DNA of 64,000 nucleotides from Mycolicibacterium malmesburyense (GTDB taxonomy: Bacteria > Actinomycetota > Actinomycetes > Mycobacteriales > Mycobacteriaceae). Location: assembly GCF_001050015.1 (NCBI RefSeq), contig NZ_CVTB01000055.1, positions 27,093 through 91,092 of the forward strand, given 5' to 3'. This document shows, in pieces, positions 1 through 10,576 of this stretch; the stretch's first letter is position 1, and each line of letters begins with the position of its first letter. The notes below the pieces were generated by a model. The model saw only the letters and a list, made by a program, of their open reading frames with translations. It had not been told where the DNA came from and searched no databases. The translations under genes were made by a program, and so were the position numbers.

Positions 1-412
<412 letters not shown>

Positions 413-425
413 CTAACAGCCGAAC

Positions 426-439
426 TGGAACGTGTTCTA
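426..439. promoter_or_regulatory. KstR-like operator upstream of the SDR gene
   Basis: The 14-mer TGGAACGTGTTCTA fits the published KstR consensus TnnAACnnGTTnnA exactly on both strands. KstR is the TetR-family repressor of sterol side-chain and ring catabolism in mycobacteria. The site lies 44 bp before the GTG of the SDR gene, a normal operator distance. Other TetR repressors bind similar dyads, so assignment to KstR is inference. Confidence 0.5.
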
Positions 440-480
440 GTGGCTGATTCACTCAATGGGATCGCCGGTGATCGGGCAGG

Positions 481-1323
481 CTAGAGGTCAGCGATTATTT
501 GCTGACGCTTCGCCGTGTATTCATCCTCGGAGATCGACCCCATCGCACGCAGCGTCTCGAGCTCCTGCAGGCGCTGCGCGGTCGACGGTTCCGGTGGCGC
601 GACCGACGGGGCGGCGGCCGGTGCTGCAGCCGGCGGCGCCATGCCCGCCGGTGCCTGCTGAGCGGCGGCGGCCCGGCGCACCACCGCCTGAACCTGCTGA
701 CGCGCAACGGGGTTCGACCTCAGGTCGATCATGTTGTCGAGGCCGATGTGGTTCGCCTTGAGGATATGGAGAATCTCCATCAGCGCCTCGGTCTGAGCCG
801 TCAAGTCATAGGTCCGGTTGTCCTCGGCGATGGTGAAGTTGGCGGGCATCATTCCGCTCACCAAACTGCTTCGCTCCCAGTCGATCTGGTACTCGTTGGT
901 CATGGGGTCGACCAGCGCGACGAGCTTGCGGTTGGTGATCATCGGCAGCCGCGAGATCGAGGCGATCACACGATCCTGACTGGCGAACGGCGTGATACCG
1001 GGCCCGGAGATCTGCAGGTCGAGCTTGACCAACGGTTGTTCGTTGATCCGCGTTCCGGTTTCGTGGATCCCGGTGACCTGAGCCAGCGCGAGCACCCCCG
1101 TCTGCTCGAGTGCGGCGGTCCTGGCCGCCGATCGGGCCCCTCCCGCGGTGATCGCCAGCGCGATCAGCACATCGGCGGCGGTGATCAGCAGGCCCGTCCA
1201 GAACATCCACTTCATCATCGGATCGGCGCCCGAGGCGAAGTAGACGACGAGAAAGATCGGTCCGACGATCCCGCACAGCAGCACGAAGGCTTGAACCTTC
1301 AGGTAACGCCACAACATGTCCAC
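481..1323 (-). CDS. SHOCT-domain membrane protein
   Basis: This is a 280-residue protein. Two hydrophobic segments close to the N-terminus (about residues 9-30 and 36-60) form a membrane anchor. A soluble region of about 140 residues follows, then an Ala/Pro-rich linker (about 215-245). The C-terminus is a SHOCT domain (about 246-280), recognisable by AMGSISEDEYTAKRQQI, a short helix-turn motif found at the ends of many actinobacterial proteins and thought to mediate oligomerisation. The start is GTG at 1323; an in-frame ATG lies two codons later. The position matches the Rv0686 membrane protein after tuf in M. tuberculosis. Biochemical function is unknown. Confidence 0.8.
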   Translation of the reverse strand: MDMLWRYLKVQAFVLLCGIVGPIFLVVYFASGADPMMKWMFWTGLLITAADVLIALAITAGGARSAARTAALEQTGVLALAQVTGIHETGTRINEQPLVKLDLQISGPGITPFASQDRVIASISRLPMITNRKLVALVDPMTNEYQIDWERSSLVSGMMPANFTIAEDNRTYDLTAQTEALMEILHILKANHIGLDNMIDLRSNPVARQQVQAVVRRAAAAQQAPAGMAPPAAAPAAAPSVAPPEPSTAQRLQELETLRAMGSISEDEYTAKRQQIIADL

Positions 1324-1393
1324 GCTCCCGTCGTCGCCCGACTGCGTGTCAGATTAGCGCCAATCACCCGCTCGTGAGCCGTATCGTCGGCCG

Positions 1394-2648
1394 ATGACGT
1401 CGGTGCGGAACACGCGGTCGCGGTGGACATTGGCGGCCGTGGCGCTGGCTTTGTTCTGTGTGCAGATCGACTACTTCGCGATGAACCTCGCCGTCCCGCG
1501 CATGGCCGACGAGTTCGGCACCGACACAACCGACCTGCAGTGGATGTCGCCTTCCGGGTGGCACAAGGACTCGGCGCGGCCCTGATCTTCCCGGTGTCGG
1601 TGAGCGTACTGACCAACGCCTACGGCGCCGCGCAGGCGGGCCGAGCGATCGGATTGGCCTACGGCATAGCCGCGTTGGGTAATGCGGCTGGGCCGCTCGT
1701 GGGCGGACTGTTGACCGACACCGTCGGCTGGAGATGGATCTTCTGGCTCAATGTGCCCTTGACGCTGATGTCGTTCGCGATCGGTGCGCGCGTCGTCAGC
1801 GAGTCCTTCGACGAGTCGGCGCCGCGGCGCATCGACACCGCGGGACTGGCGCTCATCAGCGTCGGGATCGGACTGTTCACGTTGACTTCGCCCGTGCGCC
1901 GGGCTGGGGGTGGCTGTCGGTGTCGACGCTTGTCGCGTTCACCGGTGCGCTCCTCGCGCTGTCCGCGTTCGTCGTCGTGGAGAACAGAGTACGGTGGCCG
2001 CTCGTCGACCTGTCCCTGGCGCGCAACGCGAGATTCACAGTCCTGGTGTTGGCGGGCACCCTCGCGAACATCGCCTACGCGGTGACCATCTTCTTGTCGA
2101 CAGTGTTCCTGCAGGACGTGCGCGAACTCGACCCGTTGACGGCTGGACTGGGGTTCCTCGGCCCGTCGGCGGGCGCGGTGATCGGCGGTGTGATGGCGGG
2201 AAGGCTCGGCGCTCGACACTCACCGGCGTTGGTGATGGGTTCGACGACCGTTGTCGCCTCCCTCAGCCTCGGCGTCGTCGCGGTTTCGGGGAGCTGGCCG
2301 CTGTATCTGATTGCACTCAGCGCCTGCGGTCTGACGCTGGGTCTGGTGTACGCCTTCACGACCGTGGCGACGCAGGCGGTGGTGCGCCCGGAACGGGCCG
2401 GTGAGGCCGCCGGGGTGACGCTGACGGTGTTGGTATCGCTGGCCGGTGTCGGCGTGGCGGTCTCGTCGACCGCGCTGGAGATGTTGCAGCGCAACGGAAT
2501 ACCGGCCGCAGAGGCAATAGACGGAATTCTCGCGGTGCTCGCCGTGGTGCTGTTCACCGCGGGTGCGGTCGTGCTTTGGGTCGTCAGGCGAACGGCTACT
2601 CGGCCGGCGCCGTCGCTTCCATCGGTGTCGCCGCGGCCAGCGGAGTGA
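1394..2648 (+). pseudogene. Decayed MFS drug/proton antiporter (EmrB/QacA type)
   Basis: Three reading-frame segments together spell one major facilitator protein. Segment one (1394 to about 1546) encodes the N-terminus and TM1, up to DLQWM. Segment two (about 1550-1880) resumes in another frame at FRVAQGLGAALIFPVSVSVL, which is TM4 territory, so TM2-TM3 are missing (roughly 45 residues, judged from family layout). Around 1880 the frame changes again: the original frame ends LFTLTS while the third frame continues DFARAPGWGWLSV to a stop at 2646-2648. One internal deletion and one or two frameshifts make a functional transporter implausible. The 3' end overlaps the 3' end of the convergent cutinase gene by 53 bp. 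Confidence 0.88.
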
Positions 2649-3468
2649 TCGGCAGCGCCTCGGCGGCATCCGGCGTCACGGGCCCGGGTCCTATCAGCTG
2701 ATACAGCGGCTGAGTCCAACGGTATCCGCCGGTGGTCTTCGTATAGCCGGTGTGGATGAGGGTGGAGACCTTCGACACCTCTTCTGCGTCGGGGTCGTAG
2801 TCGCAGACCGCATCGCCGAGTTCGCAGACGCTGATCGTACGGGCGCCGATGGCCGGAGGCAGCGGCGCGGGTGCGTCGGCGAGGATCGGCCAATCCTGCG
2901 CGACGCCCTTTCCGGCGCCCGGAACGCTGGTGACCGAACCGATGTTGATGGTCGGATCGGCGGGCAGGCGGTCGCCGTCGGCGATGAGCAACGCGCCCAC
3001 CACGTTCGGGTTCGTTCCGGCGGCATGCAGGTTGCGGTGCACCACCATCGCGCCCTGCGAATAACCGGCGAGCACCACCTTCGACTCCGGGCAGCGCTGG
3101 GTGAACGCGGTGTACTGCGACTCGAGCGCGGCCGCACCGGTGTCGACGCTGCCCATGAAGCCGAGCCACTCCCCGACGCCGCCGTCCTCGTCGGGCACCG
3201 CGACGGCGGGGTATTCGACGGCTTCGGCCGTCATCGTCCGGCCGTCGGCGGTCACCAGCTGACGCACGTCGAGATAGGACTGGTAGATGTCGTCGCCCAT
3301 GCCCGCGTTCGAGGTCAGTTCGCCGACACGCTGTCCCGACCCCGCCGCGCCGAACCAGTGCACATCGGGGCAGCTGGGGGCGGCTTGAGCCGTAGCTGTG
3401 GACAGGCCCGCGAATGTGGCGCCCGCGATTGCGGCGGCGCTGGCGAGCGTGGTGACACGACCGAACAT
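2596..3468 (-). CDS. Secreted cutinase-family esterase
   Basis: This 290-residue protein has an Ala-rich Sec signal peptide (residues 1 to about 29, cleavage near AQAA). The alpha/beta-hydrolase body has the nucleophile elbow GYSQGAM, the family's C-x3-D-x2-C acid motif (CELGDAVC) and a downstream His (LIHTGYT), giving the Ser-Asp-His triad. The C-terminal ~35 residues are Pro/Ala-rich. Mycobacterial cutinase-like proteins (Culp) are cell-wall or secreted lipases/esterases acting on acyl lipids. It is a single gene reading left, separated from the tuf terminator by about 160 bp. The natural substrate cannot be told from sequence. Confidence 0.9.
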   Translation of the reverse strand: MFGRVTTLASAAAIAGATFAGLSTATAQAAPSCPDVHWFGAAGSGQRVGELTSNAGMGDDIYQSYLDVRQLVTADGRTMTAEAVEYPAVAVPDEDGGVGEWLGFMGSVDTGAAALESQYTAFTQRCPESKVVLAGYSQGAMVVHRNLHAAGTNPNVVGALLIADGDRLPADPTINIGSVTSVPGAGKGVAQDWPILADAPAPLPPAIGARTISVCELGDAVCDYDPDAEEVSKVSTLIHTGYTKTTGGYRWTQPLYQLIGPGPVTPDAAEALPITPLAAATPMEATAPAE

Positions 3469-3625
3469 GAACCCTTACCCTTCTTCGCCCGACCAGGGCA
3501 TACGCGAAGTACATCGTCGCGGCGCGCGCAGGCGTTACGAGAGGCCGAAACCGACGCAATGGCGGAATCCGCTCATACTTTTCCGCCCGATCGTCTGTTT
3601 CGGCGAGGCATTACTCCCGCATGCG

Positions 3626-3659
3626 AAAGCGGCGCCCACCCGGAGGTGAGCGCCGCTTT
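3626..3659 (-). terminator. Terminator after tuf
   Basis: A perfect 10-bp inverted repeat (AAAGCGGCGC / GCGCCGCTTT) with a 14-nt loop lies 46 bp beyond the tuf stop. Read on the minus strand the stem ends in a short T run. It closes the rpsL-rpsG-fusA-tuf operon before the cutinase promoter. Confidence 0.8.
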
Positions 3660-3704
3660 GGCGGTAAAGCTAGATCACTCGAATGATCACGTCGGCTGAG
3701 CCGA

Positions 3705-4895
<1,191 letters not shown>

Positions 4896-4981
4896 TGTGT
4901 GGTCCTCCTGGACTGTGTTGGTGCTTGGTTAAGCAGTGTGTTGATCTTTGCAGTTGTGTCTCGCCGCGCAGCAGCCGGGGG

Positions 4982-7087
4982 CTATTGTCCCGTCGCCTTC
5001 GCGATGATTTCCTTCGACACGGCCGCCGGAACTTCGGCGTACGAGTCGAACACCATGGAGTAGTTAGCCCGGCCCTGGGTCTTCGACCGAAGGTCGCCGA
5101 CGTAGCCGAACATCTCCGACAGCGGTACCAGCGCCTTGACGACGCGAGCACCCGATCGCTCCTCCATGGCCTGGATCTGACCACGGCGGGAGTTCAGGTC
5201 ACCGATCACTTCACCCATGTAGTCCTCGGGTGTGGTCACTTCGACCGCCATGATCGGCTCGAGGATCACCGGCTGAGCGGCCTGAGCCGCCTTCTTCAGC
5301 ACCTGTGAGCCCGCAACTTTGAAGGCCATTTCCGACGAGTCGACCTCGTGGTAAGCGCCGTCGAGCAGCGTCACCTTGAGGTTGACCAGCGGGTAGCCGG
5401 CCAGCACGCCGTACTGCATCGCGTCCTGGGCTCCGGCATCGACCGACGGAATGTACTCGCGCGGGATACGACCACCGGTGACCTTGTTCTCGAACTCGTA
5501 AGTCGCACCGTCCTCGCCGGTGAACGGCTCGAGGTCGATGATGACCTTCGCGAACTGGCCCGAACCACCCGTCTGCTTCTTGTGGGTGAACTCGACCTTC
5601 TCGACCTTGCGCTTGATGGTCTCGCGGTAGGCCACCTGGGGCTTGCCGACGTTGGCCTCGACCTTGAACTCGCGCTTCATCCGATCGACGAGGATGTCGA
5701 GGTGAAGCTCGCCCATGCCGCCGATGACGGTCTGGCCGGTCTCCTGGTCCAGGTGGACCTTGAACGTCGGGTCCTCTTCGGCCAGCTTCTGGATCGCCGT
5801 GCCGAGCTTCTCCTGGTCGCTCTTGGTCTTGGGCTCGATGGCCACCTCGATGACCGGATCCGGGAACGTCATCGACTCGAGCACGATCTGCTCGTTGGCG
5901 TCGGACAGCGTGTCGCCGGTGGTGGTGTCCTTGAGCCCGATCACGGCGTAAATGTGCCCCGCGGAGGCCCGTTCGACGGGGTTCTCCTTGTTGGCGTGCA
6001 TCTGGAACAGCTTGCCCAGCCGCTCCTTCTTGCCCTTGGTGGAGTTGATGACCTGCGATCCGGACTCGACGGTGCCGGAGTAGACGCGGACGTAGGTCAG
6101 CTTGCCGAAGAACGGGTGCACCGCGATCTTGAACGCCAACGCCGAGAACGGTTCGTCGGTCGACGGCTTGCGGCTGATGGCCTCGTCTTCTTTACCGGGC
6201 ACGTGCCCCTGCACGGACTCCACGTCCAGCGGAGACGGCAGGTAGTCGATGACCGCGTCGAGCATGGGCTGCACGCCCTTGTTCTTGAACGCGCTGCCGC
6301 ACAGAACCGGGTAGAGCTCCGAGCCGACGGTCAGCTTGCGGATCGCCGCCTTGATCTCGGCGACCGTGAGCTCCTCGCCGCCGACGTACTTGTCCAGCAG
6401 CTCCTCGTCGGTCTCCGCGACGGCCTCGATCAGCTTGGTCCGGTACTCCTCGGCCTTCTCGGCAAGGTCGGCCGGGATGTCCTCGACCTCGTACTTCTCG
6501 CCGAGCGCGGTCTCGCCGCGCCACACCTTCGCCCTCATCTCGACCAGGTCGACGACGCCGATGAAGTCGTTCTCGGCGCCGATCGGCAGTTGGATCACCA
6601 GCGGCGTGGCCCCGAGGCGCTCCTCGATGGTGCGCACGGTGAAGTAGAAGTCGGCGCCCAGCTTGTCCATCTTGTTGACGAAGCAGATGCGGGGCACGTC
6701 GTACTTATCGGCCTGCCGCCAGACCTGCTCGGACTGCGGCTCCACGCCCTCTTTGCCGTCGAACACGGCGACGGCGCCGTCGAGCACGCGCAGGCTGCGC
6801 TCCACCTCGACGGTGAAGTCGACGTGGCCCGGGGTGTCGATGATGTTGATCTGGTTGTCGTTCCAGAAGCACGTCACGGCCGCGGAGGTGATGGTGATCC
6901 CCCGCTCCTGCTCCTGCTCCATCCAGTCGGTGGTCGAAGCGCCGTCGTGCGTCTCACCGATCTTGTAGTTGACGCCGGTGTAGTACAGGATGCGTTCGGT
7001 CGTCGTGGTCTTGCCGGCATCGATGTGCGCCATGATGCCGATGTTGCGGACCTTGTTCAGGTCGGTAAGCACGTCCTTCTGTGCCAC
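4982..7087 (-). CDS. fusA: Elongation factor G
   Basis: EF-G, 701 residues, the GTPase that drives translocation of tRNAs and mRNA. The P-loop AHIDAGKT is at 20-27, with RGITITSAA (switch I) and DTPGHVDF (G3) after it, then [10 protein letters not shown] (G4). The later domains are intact, including the domain IV segment VAYRETI and the C-terminal [10 protein letters not shown] region. It lies between rpsG (69 bp upstream) and tuf (86 bp downstream) in the classic str operon order. Confidence 0.99.
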   Translation of the reverse strand: MAQKDVLTDLNKVRNIGIMAHIDAGKTTTTERILYYTGVNYKIGETHDGASTTDWMEQEQERGITITSAAVTCFWNDNQINIIDTPGHVDFTVEVERSLRVLDGAVAVFDGKEGVEPQSEQVWRQADKYDVPRICFVNKMDKLGADFYFTVRTIEERLGATPLVIQLPIGAENDFIGVVDLVEMRAKVWRGETALGEKYEVEDIPADLAEKAEEYRTKLIEAVAETDEELLDKYVGGEELTVAEIKAAIRKLTVGSELYPVLCGSAFKNKGVQPMLDAVIDYLPSPLDVESVQGHVPGKEDEAISRKPSTDEPFSALAFKIAVHPFFGKLTYVRVYSGTVESGSQVINSTKGKKERLGKLFQMHANKENPVERASAGHIYAVIGLKDTTTGDTLSDANEQIVLESMTFPDPVIEVAIEPKTKSDQEKLGTAIQKLAEEDPTFKVHLDQETGQTVIGGMGELHLDILVDRMKREFKVEANVGKPQVAYRETIKRKVEKVEFTHKKQTGGSGQFAKVIIDLEPFTGEDGATYEFENKVTGGRIPREYIPSVDAGAQDAMQYGVLAGYPLVNLKVTLLDGAYHEVDSSEMAFKVAGSQVLKKAAQAAQPVILEPIMAVEVTTPEDYMGEVIGDLNSRRGQIQAMEERSGARVVKALVPLSEMFGYVGDLRSKTQGRANYSMVFDSYAEVPAAVSKEIIAKATGQ

Positions 7088-7156
7088 AGAAGTCTTCTCT
7101 TTCGCTTGGTAGTTGCTGTTGTCATTTCGTCCCGCCGACGTCGCCGGGACGACACA

Positions 7157-7627
7157 TCACCAGCGGTAGTGCGCGAATGCGCGGTTTGCCTCGGCCATCT
7201 TGTGGGTGTCCTCGCGCCGCTTCACGGCCGCACCCAGGCCATTGCTGGCGTCGAGGATCTCGTTCGCCAGGCGCTCGATCATGGTCTTCTCGCGACGGGC
7301 CTTGCTGAAGCTGACCAGCCACCGGAGAGCCAGCGTGACCGAGCGATCTGGACGCACCTCCACGGGAACCTGGTAGGTGGCGCCGCCGACTCGACGACTG
7401 CGGACCTCGAGTGCCGGCTTGACGTTGTCCAGAGCGCGCTTGAGGGTGACCACCGGATCGGTGCCGGTCTTTTCGCGGGCCTGTTCGAGCGCACCATAAA
7501 CAATGCGTTCGGCGAGCGATTTCTTCCCGTCCAGCAGAACCTTGTTGACCAGCTGAGTGACCAGCTGCGACCCGTAGACCGGATCGTTGACCAACGGACG
7601 CTTGGGCGCCGGTCCCTTGCGCGGCAT
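7157..7627 (-). CDS. rpsG: 30S ribosomal protein S7
   Basis: Full length at 156 residues, starting [11 protein letters not shown] and ending AFAHYRW. S7 nucleates assembly of the 30S head by binding the 3' major domain of 16S rRNA. Its ATG shares one base with the rpsL stop (TGATG on the minus strand), indicating translational coupling. Confidence 0.99.
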   Translation of the reverse strand: MPRKGPAPKRPLVNDPVYGSQLVTQLVNKVLLDGKKSLAERIVYGALEQAREKTGTDPVVTLKRALDNVKPALEVRSRRVGGATYQVPVEVRPDRSVTLALRWLVSFSKARREKTMIERLANEILDASNGLGAAVKRREDTHKMAEANRAFAHYRW

Positions 7628-8001
7628 CAGCTCTTCTCCTTCTTCGCGCCGTAGCGGCTACGCGCCTGCTTGCGGTTCTTCACACCCTGGGTGTCCAGGG
7701 AGCCGCGAATGATCTTGTAGCGCACACCCGGCAGGTCCTTCACACGGCCGCCGCGCACCAGCACCATCGAGTGCTCCTGCAGGTTGTGGCCCTCGCCCGG
7801 GATGTAGGCGGTGACCTCGACCGCGCTGGTCAGCTTGACGCGCGCGACCTTCCGAAGCGCCGAGTTCGGCTTCTTCGGGGTGGTCGTGTACACGCGGGTG
7901 CACACCCCGCGGCGCTGCGGGCTGCCCTTGAGGGCCGCGGTCTTCGCCTTGGCGGGCTTGTCGTGGCGACCCTTGCGGACCAGCTGCTGGATGGTTGGCA
8001 T
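7627..8001 (-). CDS. rpsL: 30S ribosomal protein S12
   Basis: S12, 124 residues, sits at the decoding centre. The loop [19 protein letters not shown] is intact, with Lys43 and Lys88 present. These are the positions whose substitution gives streptomycin resistance in mycobacteria, so this is a wild-type (susceptible) allele by sequence. It is the first gene of the str operon, overlapping rpsG by one base. Confidence 0.99.
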   Translation of the reverse strand: MPTIQQLVRKGRHDKPAKAKTAALKGSPQRRGVCTRVYTTTPKKPNSALRKVARVKLTSAVEVTAYIPGEGHNLQEHSMVLVRGGRVKDLPGVRYKIIRGSLDTQGVKNRKQARSRYGAKKEKS

Positions 8002-8324
8002 CTACCGGCTTTCTGTGTTGCTGCTTCTTAAGTTCTGGTCAAGTCTCTGTACTGCGCTTTTACCCGGGGCACGTACCCCGCGACCGGGTGTGTCGCACGC
8101 GTCCGCCCAAGAAATCCGAAGGCATTGCCTCAATTCTCAGAGCATGGCGACATGCGAATTGGCCCGGCGTGCAGGCACGCTTGCGTTTTGATTCGCCCGC
8201 AAGCGCCTTATCTGCCAGGCACGATCGTCCACAATACCAGCACAGAGGCAGCGCTCCAAACCCGTCGGCCGCGCCCTAACCGCAGGTCAGGTTACCTTCT
8301 CCCGGATGGTGCCGGCGCGTGCGG
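8002..8324 (-). other. rpsL upstream leader region
   Basis: 323 bp between rpsL and the 3' end of the TetR gene contain no convincing gene. About 60-90 bp ahead of rpsL is a nested GC-rich dyad (GGGGCACGTACCCC flanked by ACCCG and CCGGGT, about 8062-8090) that could fold in the leader RNA. A candidate promoter is annotated separately at 8207-8234. The two plus-strand ORFs that cross the region have no recognisable domain. Confidence 0.5.
8207..8234 (-). promoter_or_regulatory. Candidate promoter of the str operon
   Basis: On the minus strand, TTGTGG (8229-8234) and GATAAG (8207-8212) are separated by 16 bp and resemble a SigA promoter (3/6 and 4/6 consensus matches). It would give a leader of about 200 nt before rpsL. 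The call is by eye only. Confidence 0.3.
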
Positions 8325-8912
8325 CTACCGACGCTCCATACCGGACGCCAACCGCATCACCATGTCGCTGTACACGGCGTCGGTGTCGATGCCATTCATT
8401 GCCCCGGTCATCTCCAACAGAACGAAACCGTGCATGGCCGACCAGAATTCGAGCGCCGCATAGAACGCGTTCTCACCCTCGAGCCCGTAGGAGCCCAGGA
8501 CCGCGATGACCGGTGCCGCGGCCGCCCTGGTGGCCTCGGTGAATTCGGGATCGTCGCCGCCCAACGGCATCCGGGTGAAGGCCGAATAGCGCCCCGGGTG
8601 GTGATGTGCGTAGCTGCGGTAGGCACTCGCCATCGCGGTCACCGCGTCGTCGCGGGTGCGGCCCTCGGCGACGTTGGTGAGCATGCCGATGATGTCGCCG
8701 ACGACGCGCATCCGCACCGTTCTGCGCAGGTCCTCAAGGCTGTTGACGTGGTTGTACAGCGAGGGGCCCTTGGTGCCGAGTTGGGTGGCGAGCGCGTTGA
8801 TCGTCAGCGCGTCCCAGCCCTCGCGGTCCAGGAAGGTCAGTGCGGCGTTGACGATCGACTCGCGGCTGAGCCGGGGGGCTTTCCTGGCGGGCGTGCTCGA
8901 GGGCTGTGCCAT
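8325..8912 (-). CDS. TetR-family regulator with WHG-type C-terminal domain
   Basis: This 195-residue protein has a TetR DNA-binding domain at about residues 14-62 (LTINALATQLGTKGPSLYNHV is the helix-turn-helix). The ligand-binding domain is of the TetR_C_33/WHG type, with the EFWSAMHGFVLLEMTG motif. The position next to rpsL matches Rv0681 of M. tuberculosis. A dyad AAACTA-N7-TAGTTT 52 bp before the start is a plausible autoregulatory operator. The gene it controls besides itself is not evident; the nearest target is the DUF3558 pair upstream, transcribed in the same direction. Confidence 0.9.
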   Translation of the reverse strand: MAQPSSTPARKAPRLSRESIVNAALTFLDREGWDALTINALATQLGTKGPSLYNHVNSLEDLRRTVRMRVVGDIIGMLTNVAEGRTRDDAVTAMASAYRSYAHHHPGRYSAFTRMPLGGDDPEFTEATRAAAAPVIAVLGSYGLEGENAFYAALEFWSAMHGFVLLEMTGAMNGIDTDAVYSDMVMRLASGMERR

Positions 8913-8963
8913 GCGCGGTTGGCCCCCTACGTCTCGTCGCGTCCGTCGTTGATTCCCGGGAGA

Positions 8964-8982
8964 AAACTAACACCTCTAGTTT
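8964..8982. promoter_or_regulatory. Dyad operator candidate before the TetR gene
   Basis: AAACTA and TAGTTT form a perfect 6-bp inverted repeat with a 7-bp spacer in the short gap between the TetR start (8912) and the DUF3558 stop (8991). The size and place fit a TetR autoregulatory site. Confidence 0.45.
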
Positions 8983-8990
8983 CCTCCGAG

Positions 8991-9524
8991 TCAGTTGACG
9001 CGCTCCTGACTGAGCTCGGCGAGTTGCTCGGTGATCGAGCACAGATCGGGCAGCGTCGCGGGGTTCATCGTCTGGATGGACCACGTGATGACATCGCCAC
9101 CCTTGGCCACATAGAAACTGCACGCATTGCCGTCGAACGCCTTGAAACCCTTGTTGCCGTCGACGGAGAGCTCGGTCAGCGTGCGACCGGCCTGTTGTTC
9201 GAGCCTGCGCTCGGTGTCCATGTCGCTGCCGCGGTACCACCACGTCGAGATGCCCATCCCCGCCCCGACGGTGCCGAACACCGTGTTCTCCTGCCAGAAG
9301 CAGCCGGCATCGCTGACGACGGCCTTGGTGAACTCGTCCGATCCGACCGCCGCGGCGATGTCGGCGTCGGTGATGCCGTTGCAGTCGACGCTGCGGAATC
9401 CGCCGCCGGGTTTGGGCGTCGGCGACGAGGACGAGGTGTCGTCTGCCGAACCGCACGCCGTGAGCAGCGCGGCGCACGCGGCCAGCGCGATCAGGCGGCG
9501 ATTCCAGCGAGCGGACACCGTCAC
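8991..9524 (-). CDS. DUF3558-type lipoprotein
   Basis: A 177-residue lipoprotein. I start it at GTG 9524, because the signal peptide MTVSARWNRRLIALAACAAL and lipobox LLTAC follow directly; the open frame extends upstream into the neighbour. The mature part has a Ser/Pro linker, then a DUF3558-like domain with three Cys and the motif ACSFYVAKGGDVITW. DUF3558 proteins are surface lipoproteins of actinobacteria with no known activity. The GTG overlaps the upstream gene's stop by 4 bp (GTGA). It is paralogous to that neighbour. Confidence 0.85.
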   Translation of the reverse strand: MTVSARWNRRLIALAACAALLTACGSADDTSSSSPTPKPGGGFRSVDCNGITDADIAAAVGSDEFTKAVVSDAGCFWQENTVFGTVGAGMGISTWWYRGSDMDTERRLEQQAGRTLTELSVDGNKGFKAFDGNACSFYVAKGGDVITWSIQTMNPATLPDLCSITEQLAELSQERVN

Positions 9525-10054
9525 ATCTCCGATTTCAGGGTGGCCGACAACAGCTTCTGCGCCTCCTGGCATGGATCGCCACCGCGTTGATCGCGGAACT
9601 GCACCCACCAACTGAGGACTCCGCTGCCCGCCGCGGCGGTCACCGAACACGCCGGGCCGGTGATGTCGCGCCGAGCCGTGAAGGCCGGGTGGCGCTCCAC
9701 GTCGGCGTCGGTGATCTGCGCGCCGCGTTCTTCGGCCAGCGCGCGTTCGCGATCGAGGCTGCCGTTGTGGAACCAGGAGTAGGTCGCGTCGATCGTCAGG
9801 TCGCCGCGAAACAGCACGTACTGGCAGACCGCCCCGCTGTAGGGCCGCACCACGCTGTCGGCCGCCAAGATCTCCTGAACGGTCTCGTCGTCCAGCAGCC
9901 CGCAGCGGTCGTCGACATAGCCGAAATCGCGGTCGGGATCGGGAGCGGCGGGCGTGGCCCGCTGCGCGCTTCCGGTGACGGTCTCAGCACACCCTGCCAC
10001 CGTCATTACCGCTACGACCGCCGCGACAGCAATCGGACCGAACCGCCAACGCAT
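9521..10054 (-). CDS. DUF3558-type lipoprotein
   Basis: 177 residues. The signal peptide has lipobox VAGC (Cys22), followed by a Thr/Ser/Pro linker and a DUF3558-like domain with paired Cys (RCGLL, VCQYV, ACSVT, PCQEAQKL). It shares layout with its downstream partner: DDRCGLLDDETV matches the partner's DCNGITDADI, and a W-rich region precedes the last Cys. The two form one overlapping transcription unit. It is divergent from the DUF3060 pair, with an 87-bp shared promoter region. Function unknown. Confidence 0.85.
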   Translation of the reverse strand: MRWRFGPIAVAAVVAVMTVAGCAETVTGSAQRATPAAPDPDRDFGYVDDRCGLLDDETVQEILAADSVVRPYSGAVCQYVLFRGDLTIDATYSWFHNGSLDRERALAEERGAQITDADVERHPAFTARRDITGPACSVTAAAGSGVLSWWVQFRDQRGGDPCQEAQKLLSATLKSEM

Positions 10055-10128
10055 CGCCGCTCACGGTACCCAGCGCCACCGTCGATAGCGACTCGGGTGA
10101 ACCATCCCAAGACCGGAACCCGGCAACG

Positions 10129-10134
10129 TACGCT
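10129..10134 (+). promoter_or_regulatory. -10 element for a possibly leaderless DUF3060 transcript
   Basis: TACGCT fits the mycobacterial -10 pattern TAnnnT and ends 7 nt before the ATG at 10142. A start site at the normal distance would therefore fall on the ATG, giving a leaderless mRNA. There is no Shine-Dalgarno sequence before the ATG. Confidence 0.35.
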
Positions 10135-10141
10135 CTTGTGC

Positions 10142-10576
10142 ATGATGCGGACCGTTGCAGCCCGATCGCTTGCGGCATCCACCGTCGTCTTTCCGCTGCT
10201 CCTCGCCGCTCCCGGGGCGCAGGCCGAACCGGTGGTCTGCAATCCGCTGTTGCGTCAGTGCGCCGACACCAGTGTCGTCGGTGCGCACCGGGGCACGGAC
10301 ACCACAATCACGGGCATCGGCGTCGTCGAGACGATCGACTGCGCCGATTCCACGCTGCTCGTCAACGGCGCCTACAACAAGATCACCACGCTGGGAACCT
10401 GCTGGGCGGTGACGATGCAGGGCAACGGCAACATCGTCGTCGCCGACAACGTGATCAACGACATCACAGTCTACGGCTGGGACCAGACGGTGCTGTACAA
10501 GAACGGAAACCCGCTCGTCCTGGATCGCGGACGCGAACTGGGGATGACGAACCGCATCAACCGGGTACCCGCATGA
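10142..10576 (+). CDS. Exported DUF3060-type protein
   Basis: 144 residues. The signal peptide (about 1-28, ending GAQA) has no lipobox. The mature domain has the DUF3060 pattern of short repeated strands rich in Asn/Gly/Thr: IDCADSTLLVNGAYNKITTLGTC, then VTMQGNGNIVVADNVINDITV, then a YKNGNPLV turn. This suggests a right-handed beta-solenoid held by a disulphide. No function is known. Its stop overlaps the next gene's ATG (ATGA). A second in-frame ATG lies at 10145. Confidence 0.75.
   Translation: MMRTVAARSLAASTVVFPLLLAAPGAQAEPVVCNPLLRQCADTSVVGAHRGTDTTITGIGVVETIDCADSTLLVNGAYNKITTLGTCWAVTMQGNGNIVVADNVINDITVYGWDQTVLYKNGNPLVLDRGRELGMTNRINRVPA

Noticed and set aside
5348..7654. 768-codon plus-strand open frame opposite fusA and rpsG
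   Set aside because: Codon-position artefact of the conserved genes on the other strand; Leu/Val/Asp/Arg-rich with no domain.
8125..8463. 112-codon plus-strand frame upstream of rpsL
   Set aside because: Covers the rpsL leader and the TetR 3' end, and has no similarity that I recognise.
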